Source: Brasilonema angustatum HA4187-MV1 (GTDB lineage: Bacteria; Cyanobacteriota; Cyanobacteriia; Cyanobacteriales; Nostocaceae). Taken from it: a stretch of 41,916 bases of DNA. The notes under the pieces are model-generated. The model did not search any database. It was not told the origin of the DNA and saw only the letters and a list, made by a program, of their open reading frames with translations. Of the stretch, positions 16,741 to 26,915 are shown in pieces; position 1 is the first letter of the stretch; the number at the start of each line of letters is the position of its first letter. The stretch spans positions 1 to 41,916 of the forward strand of contig JAHHGV010000060.1 in the NCBI GenBank assembly GCA_019359695.1, read 5' to 3'. Position numbers and translations under genes: made by a program.

Positions 16741-17121
16741 TTACTTGGATGGGGCTTTCTTCTTCCCAGCTACTGTCTGTCGTCTTCCTCGACGAGTTCT
16801 GGCGTTAGTCCGAGTTCTTTGCCCTCTCACAGGTAAGCCCATGCGGTGACGACGACCCCTGTAAGTGCCAATTTCAATTAGGCGCTTGATGTTCATTGCT
16901 TCCAAGCGCCTTAGGTCACCTTCTACTTGGTAGTTTTCTTCTATTTCTCCCCTCAGAGCTGCTACGTCAGCATCACTCAGGTCTTTAATACGAGTATCAG
17001 GGTTGACACTCGTGGCTGCTAATATCTCTTTTGATAGAGATAACCCAATTCCGTAGATATAAGTTAGACCAATTTCAACACGTTTATCACGTGGAAGGTC
17101 TACTCCGGCAATACGTGCCAC
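16741..17121 (-). CDS. rpsM: Ribosomal protein uS13
   Basis: 126 residues: [25 protein letters not shown] at the start, the [28 protein letters not shown] block and a lysine-rich tail, all typical of S13 at the 30S head. It follows rpmJ after 100 bp. Confidence 0.97.
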   Translation of the reverse strand: MARIAGVDLPRDKRVEIGLTYIYGIGLSLSKEILAATSVNPDTRIKDLSDADVAALRGEIEENYQVEGDLRRLEAMNIKRLIEIGTYRGRRHRMGLPVRGQRTRTNARTRRGRRQTVAGKKKAPSK

Positions 17122-17221
17122 AACTCGTGTCTCCCTATTCCTTAAAACTAGTAATGTGTTTTTTGTCAGTCAGCAGTTATTTGAATAAATTTTCCTGATG
17201 ACTGTTCACTTTTTCCTTGTG

Positions 17222-17335
17222 TTATCCTTGGCGCTGCTTATGCTTAGGATTGACACAAATCACCATAACGCGACCACGACGCCTGATCACGTTACACTTT
17301 TCACAAATTTTCTTGACAGACGCTCTGACTTTCAT
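17222..17335 (-). CDS. rpmJ: Ribosomal protein bL36
   Basis: A 37-codon gene: [19 protein letters not shown], then [18 protein letters not shown]. The zinc ligands C11, C14, C27 and H32 are all kept. It is in the conserved place between infA and rpsM. Stop TAA is at 17222-17224, start ATG at 17333-17335. Confidence 0.96.
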   Translation of the reverse strand: MKVRASVKKICEKCNVIRRRGRVMVICVNPKHKQRQG

Positions 17336-17475
17336 GCTTTTTGTTGACTCCAAATAGTGAATTATAACATTTTATGATTAATCAGTCAGTAAAATTCATT
17401 ATTTTTTTCCAATCTTGTATGGTATTATTTTTTACATATGTGAAATTTCATTCCGAAGAATAGTTGAAAAATGAG

Positions 17476-17700
17476 CTATTTCTTACGTAATCGATAAGTA
17501 ATTCTGCCTTTTGTCAGGTCGTAAGGCGTTAACTCTACTTTGACGCGATCGCCGGGTAAGATCTTGATATAGTTACGGCGAATCTTGCCAGAAATGTGAG
17601 CTAACACATTGAAGCCGTTATCTAAATCAACACGAAACATTGCATTTGGCAGGGACTCGGTGACCGTGCCTTCCATCTCTATCAAATCTTGTTTAGACAA
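17476..17700 (-). CDS. infA: Translation initiation factor IF-1
   Basis: 74 residues forming a single S1/OB fold: [60 protein letters not shown]. The initiator is TTG at 17700 (SKQDLIE follows), with GAGGAAAAAAC upstream. It lies 140 bp before rpmJ and 205 bp after adk. Confidence 0.95.
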
Positions 17701-17905
17701 GTTTTTTCCTCAACTCAACAGCCTCCTACTTTGTTACAGCTACTTATAGTCTGCAAAGAACATATTTCGGAGAATATATCAACAGTTCATTAATATATTT
17801 TATCCAATATTTACATACATCTGCTTGGGGGACAGGGAATAGGGTGCTAGGTACAAAGAACTGGGAAAAATTTATCACCTTTAACCTCTCACCCACTCCC
17901 CTCTT

Positions 17906-18460
17906 TTAAGACACAATGACCTTTTTTAATTCAGCAGTGACTTCTTCTAGGGACTGATTACCGTTGATACTGAGGAGAGTCTGACGACTACTGTAATAGT
18001 CAATCAAGGGTGCCGTTTCAGACCGGTAAACTTCTAAGCGACGACGGATGACTTCTTCTGAGTCATCTTTTCTGCCTCGCTCTAGTAACCGTGCTATTAC
18101 TGTTTCATCTGGCACATTCAAATTGACGACCTTTTCGCCATTTTGGTTGAGTTTTCCCAGTAATTGCTCTAAAAAAACTGCTTGATTGACAGTGCGGGGA
18201 AAGCCATCAAGAATCCAGCCTAATTTCGTATCATCCTGGATGAGACGTTCCTGAACCATTTCCTCCACAAGTTGGTCAGGAACCAACTCACCTTTATCCA
18301 TATAACTTTGAGCCTTCACACCCAAAGGAGTCTGGTCTTTGAGACCTTGACGCAATATGTCACCTGTAGAAATATGAGGAATATTCAAATCGTCAGCTAA
18401 GGTTTTTGCTTGAGTTCCTTTACCAGCTCCCGGTGGTCCCAAGAAGATTACTCGTGTCAC
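17906..18460 (-). CDS. adk: Adenylate kinase
   Basis: 184 residues: P-loop FLGPPGAGKGTQ at the N-terminus, the AMP-binding STGDILRQGLKDQTPLG, WILDGFPRTVNQA, and a short lid (ERGRKDDSEEVIRRRLEVYRSETAPLIDYY). It is the short type without the roughly 25-residue zinc-lid insertion, usual in cyanobacteria. It starts with GTG, overlapping the secY stop by one base (TAGTG), so translation is coupled. Confidence 0.96.
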   Translation of the reverse strand: MTRVIFLGPPGAGKGTQAKTLADDLNIPHISTGDILRQGLKDQTPLGVKAQSYMDKGELVPDQLVEEMVQERLIQDDTKLGWILDGFPRTVNQAVFLEQLLGKLNQNGEKVVNLNVPDETVIARLLERGRKDDSEEVIRRRLEVYRSETAPLIDYYSSRQTLLSINGNQSLEEVTAELKKVIVS

Positions 18461-19773
18461 TACTGTTTCACCATTCCTTCATAGCGTTGAGAGATAACGT
18501 AAGTTTGAATTTGCTTTGACGTATCAATCGCAACACCTACTAAAATTAACAAAGAGGTAGCACCTAGCCCCCTAAAGGTTCGTACATTTAAAGCACTTTC
18601 AACGGCAGTAGGGATAATAGCAATCAAGCCCAGAAAGATAGCTCCTAAAAAAGTTAATCGATTCAGTACGCGCTCAATGTACTCACTTGTTGCTTTTCCC
18701 GGACGAATACCTGGAATGCTAGAACCCATCTTCTTCAAGTTCTGAGCTACATCAACTGGGTTGACAATCAATGAAGAATAGAAGTAGCTGAAGAAAACGA
18801 TAGAAACTAGGTAAACAAGGGCATAGACCCAAGCCCCTGAACCGCCAGGTATGAGATAGGTGTTAACAATTTTTGAATATTCTGGATTTCTGATGAAATT
18901 CTCGGCCAACAGTGGCAAACTTAGAATTGCAGCCGCAAAAATAATTGGCATGACGCCCCCTTGATTAAGTCGTAGGGGTAAGTAGTTACGTTGCTCTGCA
19001 AAAATTCGTTTCCCAACTTGGCGACGCGCTGAAATAATCGGAATACGACGGATTCCTTCCTGCACAAACACAATACCAACAATCGTGACTAGGAAAAGCA
19101 GCAACAGCACAATAACTCGACCTACTGTTTCCCGGTTTCCTGTTTGTACAAAATCGATTGTGTCACCTAGAGCTTTTGGCAGTGTTGCCACAATATTGAC
19201 AAAAATCAACAAAGATGCGCCGTTGCCTACGCCACGCTCTGTAATCACTTCTGATGCCCACATGACAAACATCGAACCCGCTACAAGAGCCAACGCTGTC
19301 TCGATAATGAAAATTGGTCCGTAGTTTAAGGCAAAGGGCTTGAGCCAGAATGTTGCCAAGAAGACACTTTGAATAACTGCCCAACCAGCAGAAACATAGC
19401 GTGTCATTTGAGAAATCTTCCGCCGTCCTGCTTCGCCTTCATTTTTCTGTAAATTTTCTAAAGCTGGAATGGCAGCGGTGAGCAATTGGATGATAATCGA
19501 GGCGTTGATATATGGCAAAATACCTAAGGCAAAGACTCCCAAAGCAGAAAGTCCACCTCCAGAAAAGATGTCCAAAAAGCTTAATATCTGGTTATTACCT
19601 TGAAGGGTTCTGGCAAATTGAGCTCGATCAATACCTGGTATGGGCAAATGTATGCCCAGACGAATCAACATTAAAAGACCTAAGGTCACAAGCAGCCGAC
19701 CTCGCAGACCTGCTGCTTGCGCCATCTGCATAAAAGTTTCTTGAGCCGTTGGGGCTTTGTCTCGACTGATCAT
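18460..19773 (-). CDS. secY: Protein translocase subunit SecY
   Basis: 437 residues with about ten hydrophobic helices. LLVTLGLLMLIRLGIHLPIPGID is helix 1, followed by the plug region around IFSGGGLSALGVFALGILPYINASI; the cytoplasmic loop RRIPIISARRQVG and the final GTSLLILVGVAID-like helix are characteristic. The protein forms the Sec channel in plasma and thylakoid membranes. It sits between rplO and adk in the standard spc arrangement. Confidence 0.97.
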   Translation of the reverse strand: MISRDKAPTAQETFMQMAQAAGLRGRLLVTLGLLMLIRLGIHLPIPGIDRAQFARTLQGNNQILSFLDIFSGGGLSALGVFALGILPYINASIIIQLLTAAIPALENLQKNEGEAGRRKISQMTRYVSAGWAVIQSVFLATFWLKPFALNYGPIFIIETALALVAGSMFVMWASEVITERGVGNGASLLIFVNIVATLPKALGDTIDFVQTGNRETVGRVIVLLLLFLVTIVGIVFVQEGIRRIPIISARRQVGKRIFAEQRNYLPLRLNQGGVMPIIFAAAILSLPLLAENFIRNPEYSKIVNTYLIPGGSGAWVYALVYLVSIVFFSYFYSSLIVNPVDVAQNLKKMGSSIPGIRPGKATSEYIERVLNRLTFLGAIFLGLIAIIPTAVESALNVRTFRGLGATSLLILVGVAIDTSKQIQTYVISQRYEGMVKQ

Positions 19774-19844
19774 AGAGGGCTACCTGAATCGTGAAGCGAG
19801 GCACTTGGCTGGGGTAGGCTTGTCGTAGGTGCGTGCTTTGTGAC

Positions 19845-20291
19845 TCACTCTAAAACTTCGCAACTCCCACCCGCTGCCTCAATTTTGCTACGAGCTGTAC
19901 CTGTAAAAGCTGCCGCTTGCACCTTGAGGGGAACGTTCAATTCCCCATCCCCTAAAATCTTCAAAGATCCTCGAACAGCAGTAAGGATACCTGCTTGTTT
20001 TAACGAGGTGAGTGTAACTTCTGTATTTGCAGGGAGGGAGGCTAGCTTTTCTACATTAATCGTAGTGTACTGCTTACGATTAACCAGAGGGAAGCCCTTT
20101 AACTTGGGTATGCGGCGGTACAATGGCTGTTGACCACCTTCAAATCCGGGTCGTGTACTGCTGCCAGAACGCGCTTTTTGACCACGCATACCCTTACCAG
20201 CACTAGCACCTTGACCGGCAGAAACACCCCTACCTAAACGACGGGGACGCTTCTTTGAGCCTTTTTGAGGACGAACATCGGTTAGTCTCAT
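19845..20291 (-). CDS. rplO: Ribosomal protein uL15
   Basis: 148 residues. [56 protein letters not shown] and a C-terminal [20 protein letters not shown]. The glycine/arginine-rich N-terminal extension penetrates 23S rRNA. It lies 72 bp before secY. Confidence 0.97.
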   Translation of the reverse strand: MRLTDVRPQKGSKKRPRRLGRGVSAGQGASAGKGMRGQKARSGSSTRPGFEGGQQPLYRRIPKLKGFPLVNRKQYTTINVEKLASLPANTEVTLTSLKQAGILTAVRGSLKILGDGELNVPLKVQAAAFTGTARSKIEAAGGSCEVLE

Positions 20292-20485
20292 AAAGAAAAC
20301 CTTGTGTAAAATTTAGTCATTTATCATTCGTGAGCCACTACAGACACTGCTTTGTTGGCGCAAGCTTCCGCAGGAACTGGGGCGTAGCCATACTGGTGGG
20401 CTACAAAACATACACGTGCAAAAGGTATACCCGGAGGATCATTTGTTGTCATTTCTATAAAAACAAAGGACTGAGGACAAATGAC
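20292..20485. repeat. Repeat-bearing spacer between rpsE and rplO
   Basis: A 194-bp gap with GGCGCAAGCTTCCGCAGGAACTGG and GTGGGCTACAAAAC-type dispersed repeat sequence, flanked by TTGTCATTT micro-repeats. No coding frame or terminator-like structure was recognised. Confidence 0.4.
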
Positions 20486-21010
20486 TTAAATATAAAGATT
20501 TTCAACAGGAATACCCCGGTCTTCGGCGACTTCTGCAAAAGTTCGCAGGGTAGACAAGGCATTAACTGCGGCTCTGGCATTATTGAGAGGATTGTTTGAA
20601 CCGAGTTGCTTGGCTAGAATATTGCGAACTCCTGCTAATTCAAGTACTGTACGTACAGCACCACCAGCAATAACTCCAGTACCAGGTGCAGCTGGTCGCA
20701 TAATGACCTTAGCACCACCACCAATCCCATTAATAGGATGGGGGATAGAGTTAGATTTGGTCATGGGAATTTCAATCAGATGCTTTTTACCATCAGCGAC
20801 GCCTTTTTTCACAGCACCAATTACATCTGAGGCTTTGCCTACTCCCACGCCCACTTGACCGCGTTCATTTCCCACAACGACTATTGCGCGGAAGCTAAGT
20901 TTTTTACCTCCTTTTACAACTTTACTCACCCGTCGGATTTGGATAACCCGCTCTTGCCATGTGGTTTCTTCTTTTTTTGTACGGTTAGCTTTACGACGAC
21001 CAGTTGCCAT
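20486..21010 (-). CDS. rpsE: Ribosomal protein uS5
   Basis: 174 residues. [46 protein letters not shown] is the dsRNA-binding-like S5 N-domain, and [36 protein letters not shown] the C-domain. Involved in decoding accuracy and helicase activity of the 30S entry tunnel. Standard length. Confidence 0.97.
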   Translation of the reverse strand: MATGRRKANRTKKEETTWQERVIQIRRVSKVVKGGKKLSFRAIVVVGNERGQVGVGVGKASDVIGAVKKGVADGKKHLIEIPMTKSNSIPHPINGIGGGAKVIMRPAAPGTGVIAGGAVRTVLELAGVRNILAKQLGSNNPLNNARAAVNALSTLRTFAEVAEDRGIPVENLYI

Positions 21011-21069
21011 TTTATTTACCTCGTGTTAGAAGCCAATTGTCATTTGTCCTCGGTCATTTGTCATTTTTT

Positions 21070-21235
21070 TTACTGAATGAACGGCAGGTGACGCCAGAGG
21101 CTCCAGTTGGGGAGACCCCAAGACGAGCCACTGCTGCATGCAGGAGGATCTCCCGCTCTCACGGCATGTAGCGTCCGTACTGGCTCCTGTAGCCTAACCG
21201 AACCCGTCCACCGCACTGCCTCCTCATGACTCATG
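21070..21235. repeat. Dispersed repeat cluster between rplR and rpsE
   Basis: A GC-rich insertion in a 238-bp gap: GACGCCAGAGGCTCCAGTTGGGGAGACCCCAAGACG..., then GGAGGATCTCCCGCTCTC and GTACTGGCTCC. The CCAGTTGGGGAGACCCC element closely resembles CCAGTTCTTTTGGGGAAACC at 15574, so it appears to be another member of the repeat family found at 13622 and 15255. Confidence 0.5.
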
Positions 21236-21248
21236 AGCAATGACTCAT

Positions 21249-21611
21249 TTAAAAATCCAAACCAGCTTCGCGAGCTGCTTCTGCTAGTGCTTTGACACGA
21301 CCGTGGAAAAGGTTACCACCTCGGTCAAAGACGACTTTGCTAATACCTTTTTCTAAGGAGCGAACTGCGATCAATTTGCCAACTTCCACTGAAGCTTGAC
21401 AGTTTGAACCTGAAGCTAATTTTGATTTTAAATCTGGTTCTAGAGTTGAAGCTGCCACTAAGGTGTGATGATTAGTATCATCAATCACTTGAGCATAAAT
21501 ATGTTGGTGAGAGCGAAATATAGCTAACCGTGGACGCTCAGAAGAACCATCAACTTTACCACGAATACGTCTACGGCGACGTTCCCTTGATTCTTTACGA
21601 GTATGTTTCAT
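21249..21611 (-). CDS. rplR: Ribosomal protein uL18
   Basis: 120 residues: [33 protein letters not shown], then [11 protein letters not shown] and the closing [30 protein letters not shown]18 binds 5S rRNA. Only 2 bp separate it from rplF. Confidence 0.97.
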   Translation of the reverse strand: MKHTRKESRERRRRRIRGKVDGSSERPRLAIFRSHQHIYAQVIDDTNHHTLVAASTLEPDLKSKLASGSNCQASVEVGKLIAVRSLEKGISKVVFDRGGNLFHGRVKALAEAAREAGLDF

Positions 21612-21613
21612 TT

Positions 21614-22162
21614 TTACTTCTTGCCTTTACCACCAGTCTTACCAGCTTTACGTCTGACCATTTCACCGGCGTAGCGAATACCTTTGCCCTTGTAAGGCTC
21701 TGGTGGCCGCACAGCACGAATTTTAGCTGCTGTGTTGCCTACCTCTTCTTTGTCGTAGCCGCTGACAATAACGTTAGTATTATTTTCAACTGCAAACTGA
21801 ATTCCTTCTGGTGGAACAATGTGCACTTGATGGCTATAGCCCATGTTCAAAATCAAGTTACGACCTTGAACTTGCGCCCGGTAACCAACCCCTTGAATTT
21901 CCAAACGACGTTGAAACCCTTTGGAAACTCCCTCAACCATATTGGCAACCAAAGTACGGCATAAACCGTGCATTTGCCGGGACGTGCGAGATTCATCGCG
22001 ACGGTTAACCTGCAATATTTCTCCTTCTTGGGAGACTATGACATAAGGAGGCAAATCGCGAAAAAGTTCGCCTTTAGGACCCTTGACTAACACTTTTGTG
22101 CCATCAATGTTTACTTGCACCTTAGCCGGAATTGTAATTGGGCGTTTACCAATTCGAGACAT
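21614..22162 (-). CDS. rplF: Ribosomal protein uL6
   Basis: 182 residues: [69 protein letters not shown], and [31 protein letters not shown] at the end, all family hallmarks. L6 lies near the factor-binding site of the 50S subunit. Confidence 0.97.
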   Translation of the reverse strand: MSRIGKRPITIPAKVQVNIDGTKVLVKGPKGELFRDLPPYVIVSQEGEILQVNRRDESRTSRQMHGLCRTLVANMVEGVSKGFQRRLEIQGVGYRAQVQGRNLILNMGYSHQVHIVPPEGIQFAVENNTNVIVSGYDKEEVGNTAAKIRAVRPPEPYKGKGIRYAGEMVRRKAGKTGGKGKK

Positions 22163-22220
22163 AACTTTTAGTCCTTTGTAATTTGTCTATTGTCTTTTAC
22201 GAATGACAAATGACTAATGA

Positions 22221-22622
22221 CTACCAAACGTAGCACAGTACTTCACCACCCAAGTTTTGACGCCGTGCTTCTCGGTCAGTCATAATGCCACTTGATGTAG
22301 AAATAATGGCAATACCGATACCACCTAGTACTCTTGGTAGTTCTTTTTTGTTGGAGTAAACACGCAAACCTGGTTTACTCACCCGCTTGAGGGTGGTGAT
22401 GAGGGGTTGGCGATTTTTACCCTTGTACTTCAAGGAAATCACCAAATTGCACGCCACTCCTTCTCCTGCTTCTTCAAACTCACCAATAAAACCTTCTTCG
22501 CGCAGCACTTTTGCGATGCTACGAGTCATTTTGGTGGATGGCACTTGTGTCGTTTGATGCCGCGCCATATTGGCATTGCGGATGCGCGTGAGCATATCTG
22601 CAATTGTGTCGTTAACCGCCAT
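22221..22622 (-). CDS. rpsH: Ribosomal protein uS8
   Basis: 133 residues: [18 protein letters not shown] at the start, [19 protein letters not shown], and the C-terminal [28 protein letters not shown]8 is a primary 16S rRNA binder and, in E. coli, the spc operon autoregulator. Typical length. Confidence 0.97.
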   Translation of the reverse strand: MAVNDTIADMLTRIRNANMARHQTTQVPSTKMTRSIAKVLREEGFIGEFEEAGEGVACNLVISLKYKGKNRQPLITTLKRVSKPGLRVYSNKKELPRVLGGIGIAIISTSSGIMTDREARRQNLGGEVLCYVW

Positions 22623-22642
22623 CGTTTCCTCTTTAGATGAAC

Positions 22643-23191
22643 TTATTGATCCCGAAAGGGCATTCCCATTTCTTTAAGTAAAGCGCGACCCTCTTCGTCA
22701 GTCTTTGCTGTAGTGATAATGGAAATATCCATACCACGAATTTGGTCAATGCTGTCATACTCAATTTCTGGGAAAATGAGTTGCTCTCTGACACCTAGAG
22801 TATAATTGCCGCGACCATCAAAACTTTTAGGACTAATACCGCGAAAGTCCCGGATTCTTGGTAGCGCTAAACTAATGAGACGGTCGAGAAAGGCATACAT
22901 TCTTTCGCTTCTTAAGGTCACCATGATACCAACTGGCATACCTTGACGAATTTTGAAGCCCGCGATCGCCTTTTTAGCCCGCGTCACGACTGGTTTTTGA
23001 CCAGTAATTGTCGCAATCTCGGTCAAAGACGCTTCCAAGGCTTTCGCATTTTGAGATGCTTCCCCCAAACCTCGATTAACAGTGACTTTCTCCAACTTTG
23101 GCACTTGATGAATGTTGGTGTACTGAAACTGTTGCATCAGTTTGGGGACAATTGTTTCTTGGTATAAAGTTTTCAGTCTTGTTGTTGCCAT
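22643..23191 (-). CDS. rplE: Ribosomal protein uL5
   Basis: 182 residues: [99 protein letters not shown]5 binds 5S rRNA. It precedes rpsH by 20 bp; a 253-bp repeat-bearing gap separates it from rplX. Confidence 0.97.
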   Translation of the reverse strand: MATTRLKTLYQETIVPKLMQQFQYTNIHQVPKLEKVTVNRGLGEASQNAKALEASLTEIATITGQKPVVTRAKKAIAGFKIRQGMPVGIMVTLRSERMYAFLDRLISLALPRIRDFRGISPKSFDGRGNYTLGVREQLIFPEIEYDSIDQIRGMDISIITTAKTDEEGRALLKEMGMPFRDQ

Positions 23192-23284
23192 AGTTTTTGT
23201 TCTTTTTATCCCTGGTCTTGGTCAGGGATTATTGTCCTTACTCTTTGTCTATTGTCTTTTGTTTTTTTACTAATGACCAATGAC

Positions 23285-23435
23285 TTTCCGGGTTTGCCAC
23301 TTGACACGGCTGTGCTACTCTACTCTACGGGAAGCCGCCTAGGGGGTCTATGGAAAATCGGCCTCTAAACGTCTACAAGTCAATAAACTGTAGCCTAGCA
23401 CTTGCTTTCATATGCCGACAGACCCGCTTTCGAGC
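23285..23435. repeat. Repeat-bearing insertion between rplX and rplE
   Basis: A GC-richer patch in a 253-bp gap, containing GGTTTGCCACTTGACACGG, CGGGAAGCCGCCTAGGGGG and GACCCGCTTTCGAGCAGT. It is flanked on one side by TTGTCTATTGTCTTTTG micro-repeats (23240-23262). No gene or clear terminator is visible. The equivalent spacer in most cyanobacteria is short. Confidence 0.4.
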
Positions 23436-23444
23436 AGTAACTCA

Positions 23445-23798
23445 CTACTTATCTATGATTTCGCCAGTTTTTTTAAGCATTCTAACTTTCTTACCTTCTG
23501 CAGTGAAAGTGTAGGAGATGCGACTGGCAACATTTTGCTTGGTGGAATAGAGCATAACGTTGGAACTGTGGATTGGGTATTCCTGAGTCACAATACGCCC
23601 AGATTCACCTTCTTGCTGAGGTTTGACGTGCTTAGTTTTTATATTTACACCTTTAACAAGCACTTTACTTTCTTGGGGAATTGCTTTGATAATTTCTCCA
23701 ACTTTGCCTTTATCTTTCCCCGCAATAACTTGCACGGTATCCCCGGTTTTAACGTGCATTTTGAAAAATCTAGGTTGCTCCTTCTTTTTGTTTGCCAT
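23445..23798 (-). CDS. rplX: Ribosomal protein uL24
   Basis: 117 residues with the KOW motif [23 protein letters not shown], then [23 protein letters not shown] and [12 protein letters not shown]24 nucleates 50S assembly. Its ATG overlaps the rplN stop by one base (TAATG), indicating translational coupling. Confidence 0.96.
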   Translation of the reverse strand: MANKKKEQPRFFKMHVKTGDTVQVIAGKDKGKVGEIIKAIPQESKVLVKGVNIKTKHVKPQQEGESGRIVTQEYPIHSSNVMLYSTKQNVASRISYTFTAEGKKVRMLKKTGEIIDK

Positions 23799-24166
23799 TA
23801 CAGCACCTCCGGAGCCAGAGAAACAATTTTAGTAAAGTTTTTTTCACGCAGTTCTCGTGCTACTGGTCCGAAAACCCGTGTTCCTCTGGGGTTACCATCT
23901 TTATTGATGATAACTGCGGCATTATCGTCAAAACGAATACTCATACCACTATCTCGATGGGTATTATGACGGGTGCGGACAATGACTGCTTCCACAACAT
24001 CGGACTTTTTCACAGCCATATTCGGCTGAGCGTCTTTAACGACGGCGATGATCCGATCACCGATGAAACCGTAACGGCGGTTACCTGCTCCCAATACGCG
24101 GATGCACATGAGTTTACGGGCACCGCTATTATCTGCAACATTAAGGTAAGTTTGGGGCTGAATCAC
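23798..24166 (-). CDS. rplN: Ribosomal protein uL14
   Basis: 122 residues: [26 protein letters not shown], a [24 protein letters not shown] block, and [29 protein letters not shown] at the end. L14 lies at the 30S interface and binds the silencing factor RsfS. Full length. Confidence 0.97.
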   Translation of the reverse strand: MIQPQTYLNVADNSGARKLMCIRVLGAGNRRYGFIGDRIIAVVKDAQPNMAVKKSDVVEAVIVRTRHNTHRDSGMSIRFDDNAAVIINKDGNPRGTRVFGPVARELREKNFTKIVSLAPEVL

Positions 24167-24214
24167 AATCGTTTTTTCCTTTTTGTCTTGTTAACTACTT
24201 AATAACTATATGGT

Positions 24215-24463
24215 TTAGCCATTTTTAGTAGTCAGGATTTCTGTGACTTTCCAGCGCTTAGTTTTACTCAGCGGCCGCGTTTCCTGAATGCGAACGCGAT
24301 CGCCTATTTTGCACTGATTTTCTTCATCATGTACCTTATAGCGCTGGGTTTTTACGACTATTTTGCCGTATTTTGGGTGAGGAGCGCGGTTTTCGATGGC
24401 GACTACCACCGTTTTTTGCATTTTGTCGCTTACGACCAAGCCAACTCGTTCTTTTACTGCCAT
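24215..24463 (-). CDS. rpsQ: Ribosomal protein uS17
   Basis: 82 residues, an OB fold with [57 protein letters not shown]. Length as expected. It lies 6 bp after rpmC. Confidence 0.97.
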   Translation of the reverse strand: MAVKERVGLVVSDKMQKTVVVAIENRAPHPKYGKIVVKTQRYKVHDEENQCKIGDRVRIQETRPLSKTKRWKVTEILTTKNG

Positions 24464-24469
24464 AATCTT

Positions 24470-24700
24470 CTACTTTGATTCTTTTACGGGTTGACTTGAG
24501 GAAGCGCGTTTGCGTTCTCCTTCTACAGTCATTAGTTGAGCCAGACGGTGGCGGGCGTGTCTAAATAGATGGGGTTTGTCTAGCTGTCTGGTTGCTTGTT
24601 GCAAGCGCAACTGAAAGAGTTGCTTTTTTACAGCGATAATCTCTTGCTCCAGTTGTTCGTCAGTTAAAACTCTTGCTTCTGAAATTTTGGGAAGAGGCAT
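24470..24700 (-). CDS. rpmC: Ribosomal protein uL29
   Basis: 76 residues, a helical hairpin: SEARVLTDEQLEQEIIAVKKQLFQLRLQQATRQLDKPHLFRHARHRLAQLMTVEGE. It has a roughly 10-residue serine/lysine tail. L29 is near the exit tunnel and contributes to SRP and trigger-factor docking. Only 3 bp separate it from rplP. Confidence 0.96.
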   Translation of the reverse strand: MPLPKISEARVLTDEQLEQEIIAVKKQLFQLRLQQATRQLDKPHLFRHARHRLAQLMTVEGERKRASSSQPVKESK

Positions 24701-24703
24701 AAC

Positions 24704-25129
24704 CTAGACCTGTTGTTGCTCTTGTGAGCGTGAAATGAACTTAGTTTTGATAGGTAATTTGAAAGCAGCCAAGCGCATTGCTTCGCGAGCAGTTTCTTCA
24801 GGAACGCCTGCAATTTCAAATAGAATTCGTCCTGGTTTTACGACTGCTACCCAGAACTCAGGTGAACCTTTACCAGAACCCATCCGGGTTTCTGCTGGAC
24901 GCATAGTCACTGGTTTATCAGGAAAAATCCGAATCCAGATTTTTCCACCCCGGCGGATGTAACGAGTCATTGCTCGACGAGAAGCCTCTATTTGACGAGA
25001 GGTAATCCAAGCAGGTTCCAACGCTTGCAAAGCAAAATCCCCAAAGTTCAGGTCGCTACCCCGATGGGCTAGACCATTCATTCGTCCGCGTTGTTGTTTG
25101 CGGAATTTTGTTCTTCTTGGACTTAGCAT
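24704..25129 (-). CDS. rplP: Ribosomal protein uL16
   Basis: 141 residues: [65 protein letters not shown] and [20 protein letters not shown]16 helps shape the A-site. The strictly conserved MGSGKG loop is intact. Confidence 0.97.
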   Translation of the reverse strand: MLSPRRTKFRKQQRGRMNGLAHRGSDLNFGDFALQALEPAWITSRQIEASRRAMTRYIRRGGKIWIRIFPDKPVTMRPAETRMGSGKGSPEFWVAVVKPGRILFEIAGVPEETAREAMRLAAFKLPIKTKFISRSQEQQQV

Positions 25130-25197
25130 GATGTGTCAAAAGTTAAAAGTCAAAAGTGAAGGTAACAAGTCGAAAGCTATGGACTAATAACTTATGA

Positions 25198-25989
25198 CTA
25201 TCCTTCATTTGAGCGGTCTTCAAATTGCTGACGACGACGTTGTTGTTGACGGCGAGAGGAGGGACGATCGCGGTCGCCACGGTCACGATCGCGGTCGCGA
25301 TCACGATCCCTCGTTGTTGGCGCAGGAGTTTGTTCCTGTCCAGGAATAATTTCTCCTTTGAATACCCACACTTTTATGCCGAGAATTCCGTAAACAGTTT
25401 TTGCTGTACAGTATGCGTAATCAATATCAGCTCGTAAGGTGTGTAAAGGTACTCTACCTTCACGAGTCCACTCTGTCCGGGCGATTTCTGCACCGTTAAG
25501 CCGTCCGCTGACTTGAATTTTGATGCCTTGTATACCAGCGCGTTGGGCACGTTGAATGGCTTGCCGTACTACCCGCCGGAAGGAAACGCGGCGTTCGAGT
25601 TGTTGAGCGATGTATTCAGAAATGAGGTAAGCATCAGCATCAACTCGTTGGACTTCAACAACGTTAATACGAATTTGGCGATTGCTTCCCAACAATTGCT
25701 GGAGACCAGTGCGTAGAGATTCGATACCTTGTCCGCCTCGACCAACGACAACGCCGGGTCGAGCTGTACGTACCTCTAAATCAATTTGATCTGCTTTACG
25801 ATCAATCCGCACCTCAGAAATTCCAGCGTTGTTTTGTGCGTATCTACCCAGTTTTTGTTCTATATACTGACGAAGTTTGTGGTCTTCTTGTAAAAGTTCT
25901 GGATAGCGGCTAGGGTCAGCAAACCACCGGGATTGATGTTCTTGGGTGACTCCCAAGCGAAAACCTACTGGATGTATCTTCTGTCCCAC
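25198..25989 (-). CDS. rpsC: Ribosomal protein uS3 with Arg/Asp repeat tail
   Basis: 263 residues starting at GTG 25989 ([23 protein letters not shown]). The KH domain has [13 protein letters not shown], followed by the S3 C-domain [54 protein letters not shown]. After about residue 220 a low-complexity tail of roughly 35 residues begins (repeated RD dipeptides, then [10 protein letters not shown]), encoded by a CGATCGCGGT/CACGATCG-type DNA repeat. The tail is longer and more regular than in most bacterial S3. Confidence 0.96.
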   Translation of the reverse strand: MGQKIHPVGFRLGVTQEHQSRWFADPSRYPELLQEDHKLRQYIEQKLGRYAQNNAGISEVRIDRKADQIDLEVRTARPGVVVGRGGQGIESLRTGLQQLLGSNRQIRINVVEVQRVDADAYLISEYIAQQLERRVSFRRVVRQAIQRAQRAGIQGIKIQVSGRLNGAEIARTEWTREGRVPLHTLRADIDYAYCTAKTVYGILGIKVWVFKGEIIPGQEQTPAPTTRDRDRDRDRDRGDRDRPSSRRQQQRRRQQFEDRSNEG

Positions 25990-26042
25990 AAATGCTTCCT
26001 CTAAACAAAAATTCTTTTGTGTACCTGTACGCTATTTTTTAT

Positions 26043-26405
26043 TTATTTAGCTGCAGTAACCTCAGCAGCGACAGCTACTGTAATATGACACGTCGGCTTG
26101 CGAATTTGGTAAGCACGACCTTGCGCCCTTGGTTGGAACCGTTTGAGTACCGGACCTTGATTTGCATAAGCTTGAGTAATCACAAGCTCTGTTCTGTCTA
26201 GCCCAGCGTTATGTTCAGCATTCGCTGCTGCACTTCTAAGTACCTTCAATACTGGTTCACAGGACCGATAGGGCATGAATTCTAGGATAATCAGGGCTTC
26301 CCGGTAGGAACGTCCTCTAATTTGGTCAAGTACGCGACGCACTTTATAAGGAGACATACGTACATAACGGGCGATCGCTTTTACTTCAGTCGTGTCTGTT
26401 GCCAT
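26043..26405 (-). CDS. rplV: Ribosomal protein uL22
   Basis: 120 residues: [53 protein letters not shown], and the tunnel-lining hairpin [28 protein letters not shown], all typical. It precedes rpsC by 53 bp. Confidence 0.97.
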   Translation of the reverse strand: MATDTTEVKAIARYVRMSPYKVRRVLDQIRGRSYREALIILEFMPYRSCEPVLKVLRSAAANAEHNAGLDRTELVITQAYANQGPVLKRFQPRAQGRAYQIRKPTCHITVAVAAEVTAAK

Positions 26406-26470
26406 AGTTTTCTCCGTCCGTTTGAGTCATTAGTCATCTACTAAGCCATAGCGTGACTAATAACTGATAA

Positions 26471-26749
26471 CTATCTACCTGATTTTTTGTCACTTCTGGC
26501 GTGACCCTTATAAGTGCGCGTGGGGGCGAACTCACCCAGTTTATGTCCTACCATTTGGTCACTTATAAAAATGGGAACGTGTTGGCGTCCGTTATGGACT
26601 GCGATGGTATGACCTACCATGAGGGGCAAAATTGTCGAAGCCCGTGACCAAGTTTTAATAACTTCCTTTTTATTGGCGTCATTGAGCCTTTCAATTTTTG
26701 TTAGGAGATGATCGGCAACAAAAGGACCTTTTTTAAGAGAGCGACCCAT
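26471..26749 (-). CDS. rpsS: Ribosomal protein uS19
   Basis: 92 residues: [72 protein letters not shown]. Complete. It is separated from rplB by 166 bp with an ATTTTGGATTTT-type micro-repeat and a long hairpin. Confidence 0.97.
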   Translation of the reverse strand: MGRSLKKGPFVADHLLTKIERLNDANKKEVIKTWSRASTILPLMVGHTIAVHNGRQHVPIFISDQMVGHKLGEFAPTRTYKGHARSDKKSGR

Positions 26750-26853
26750 AGTTCGATTTTGGATTTTCGATTTTGGATTTCGATTTAGAAATTTGAATTT
26801 ACCAATTGTAGATTTTGGATTTTGAATTATATTTATAATCTAAAATCCGTCTT

Positions 26854-26893
26854 GAAAAGCTTTGAGCGGAGGTTTCCTCCGATCAAACTTTTC
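26854..26893. repeat. Long hairpin between rplB and rpsS
   Basis: The inner stem CGGAGG/CCTCCG has a TTT loop. It is extended by TTTGA/TCAAA and GAAAAG/CTTTTC with one mismatch and one bulge, giving a 17-bp interrupted stem. On the operon strand (minus) it is followed by AAGACGG, not a T-run, so transcript processing or mRNA stabilisation is more likely than termination. AT-rich GATTTTGGATTTT repeats flank it (26755-26820). Confidence 0.55.
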
Positions 26894-26915
26894 GCAAAAT
26901 CTAAAATCTAAAATT

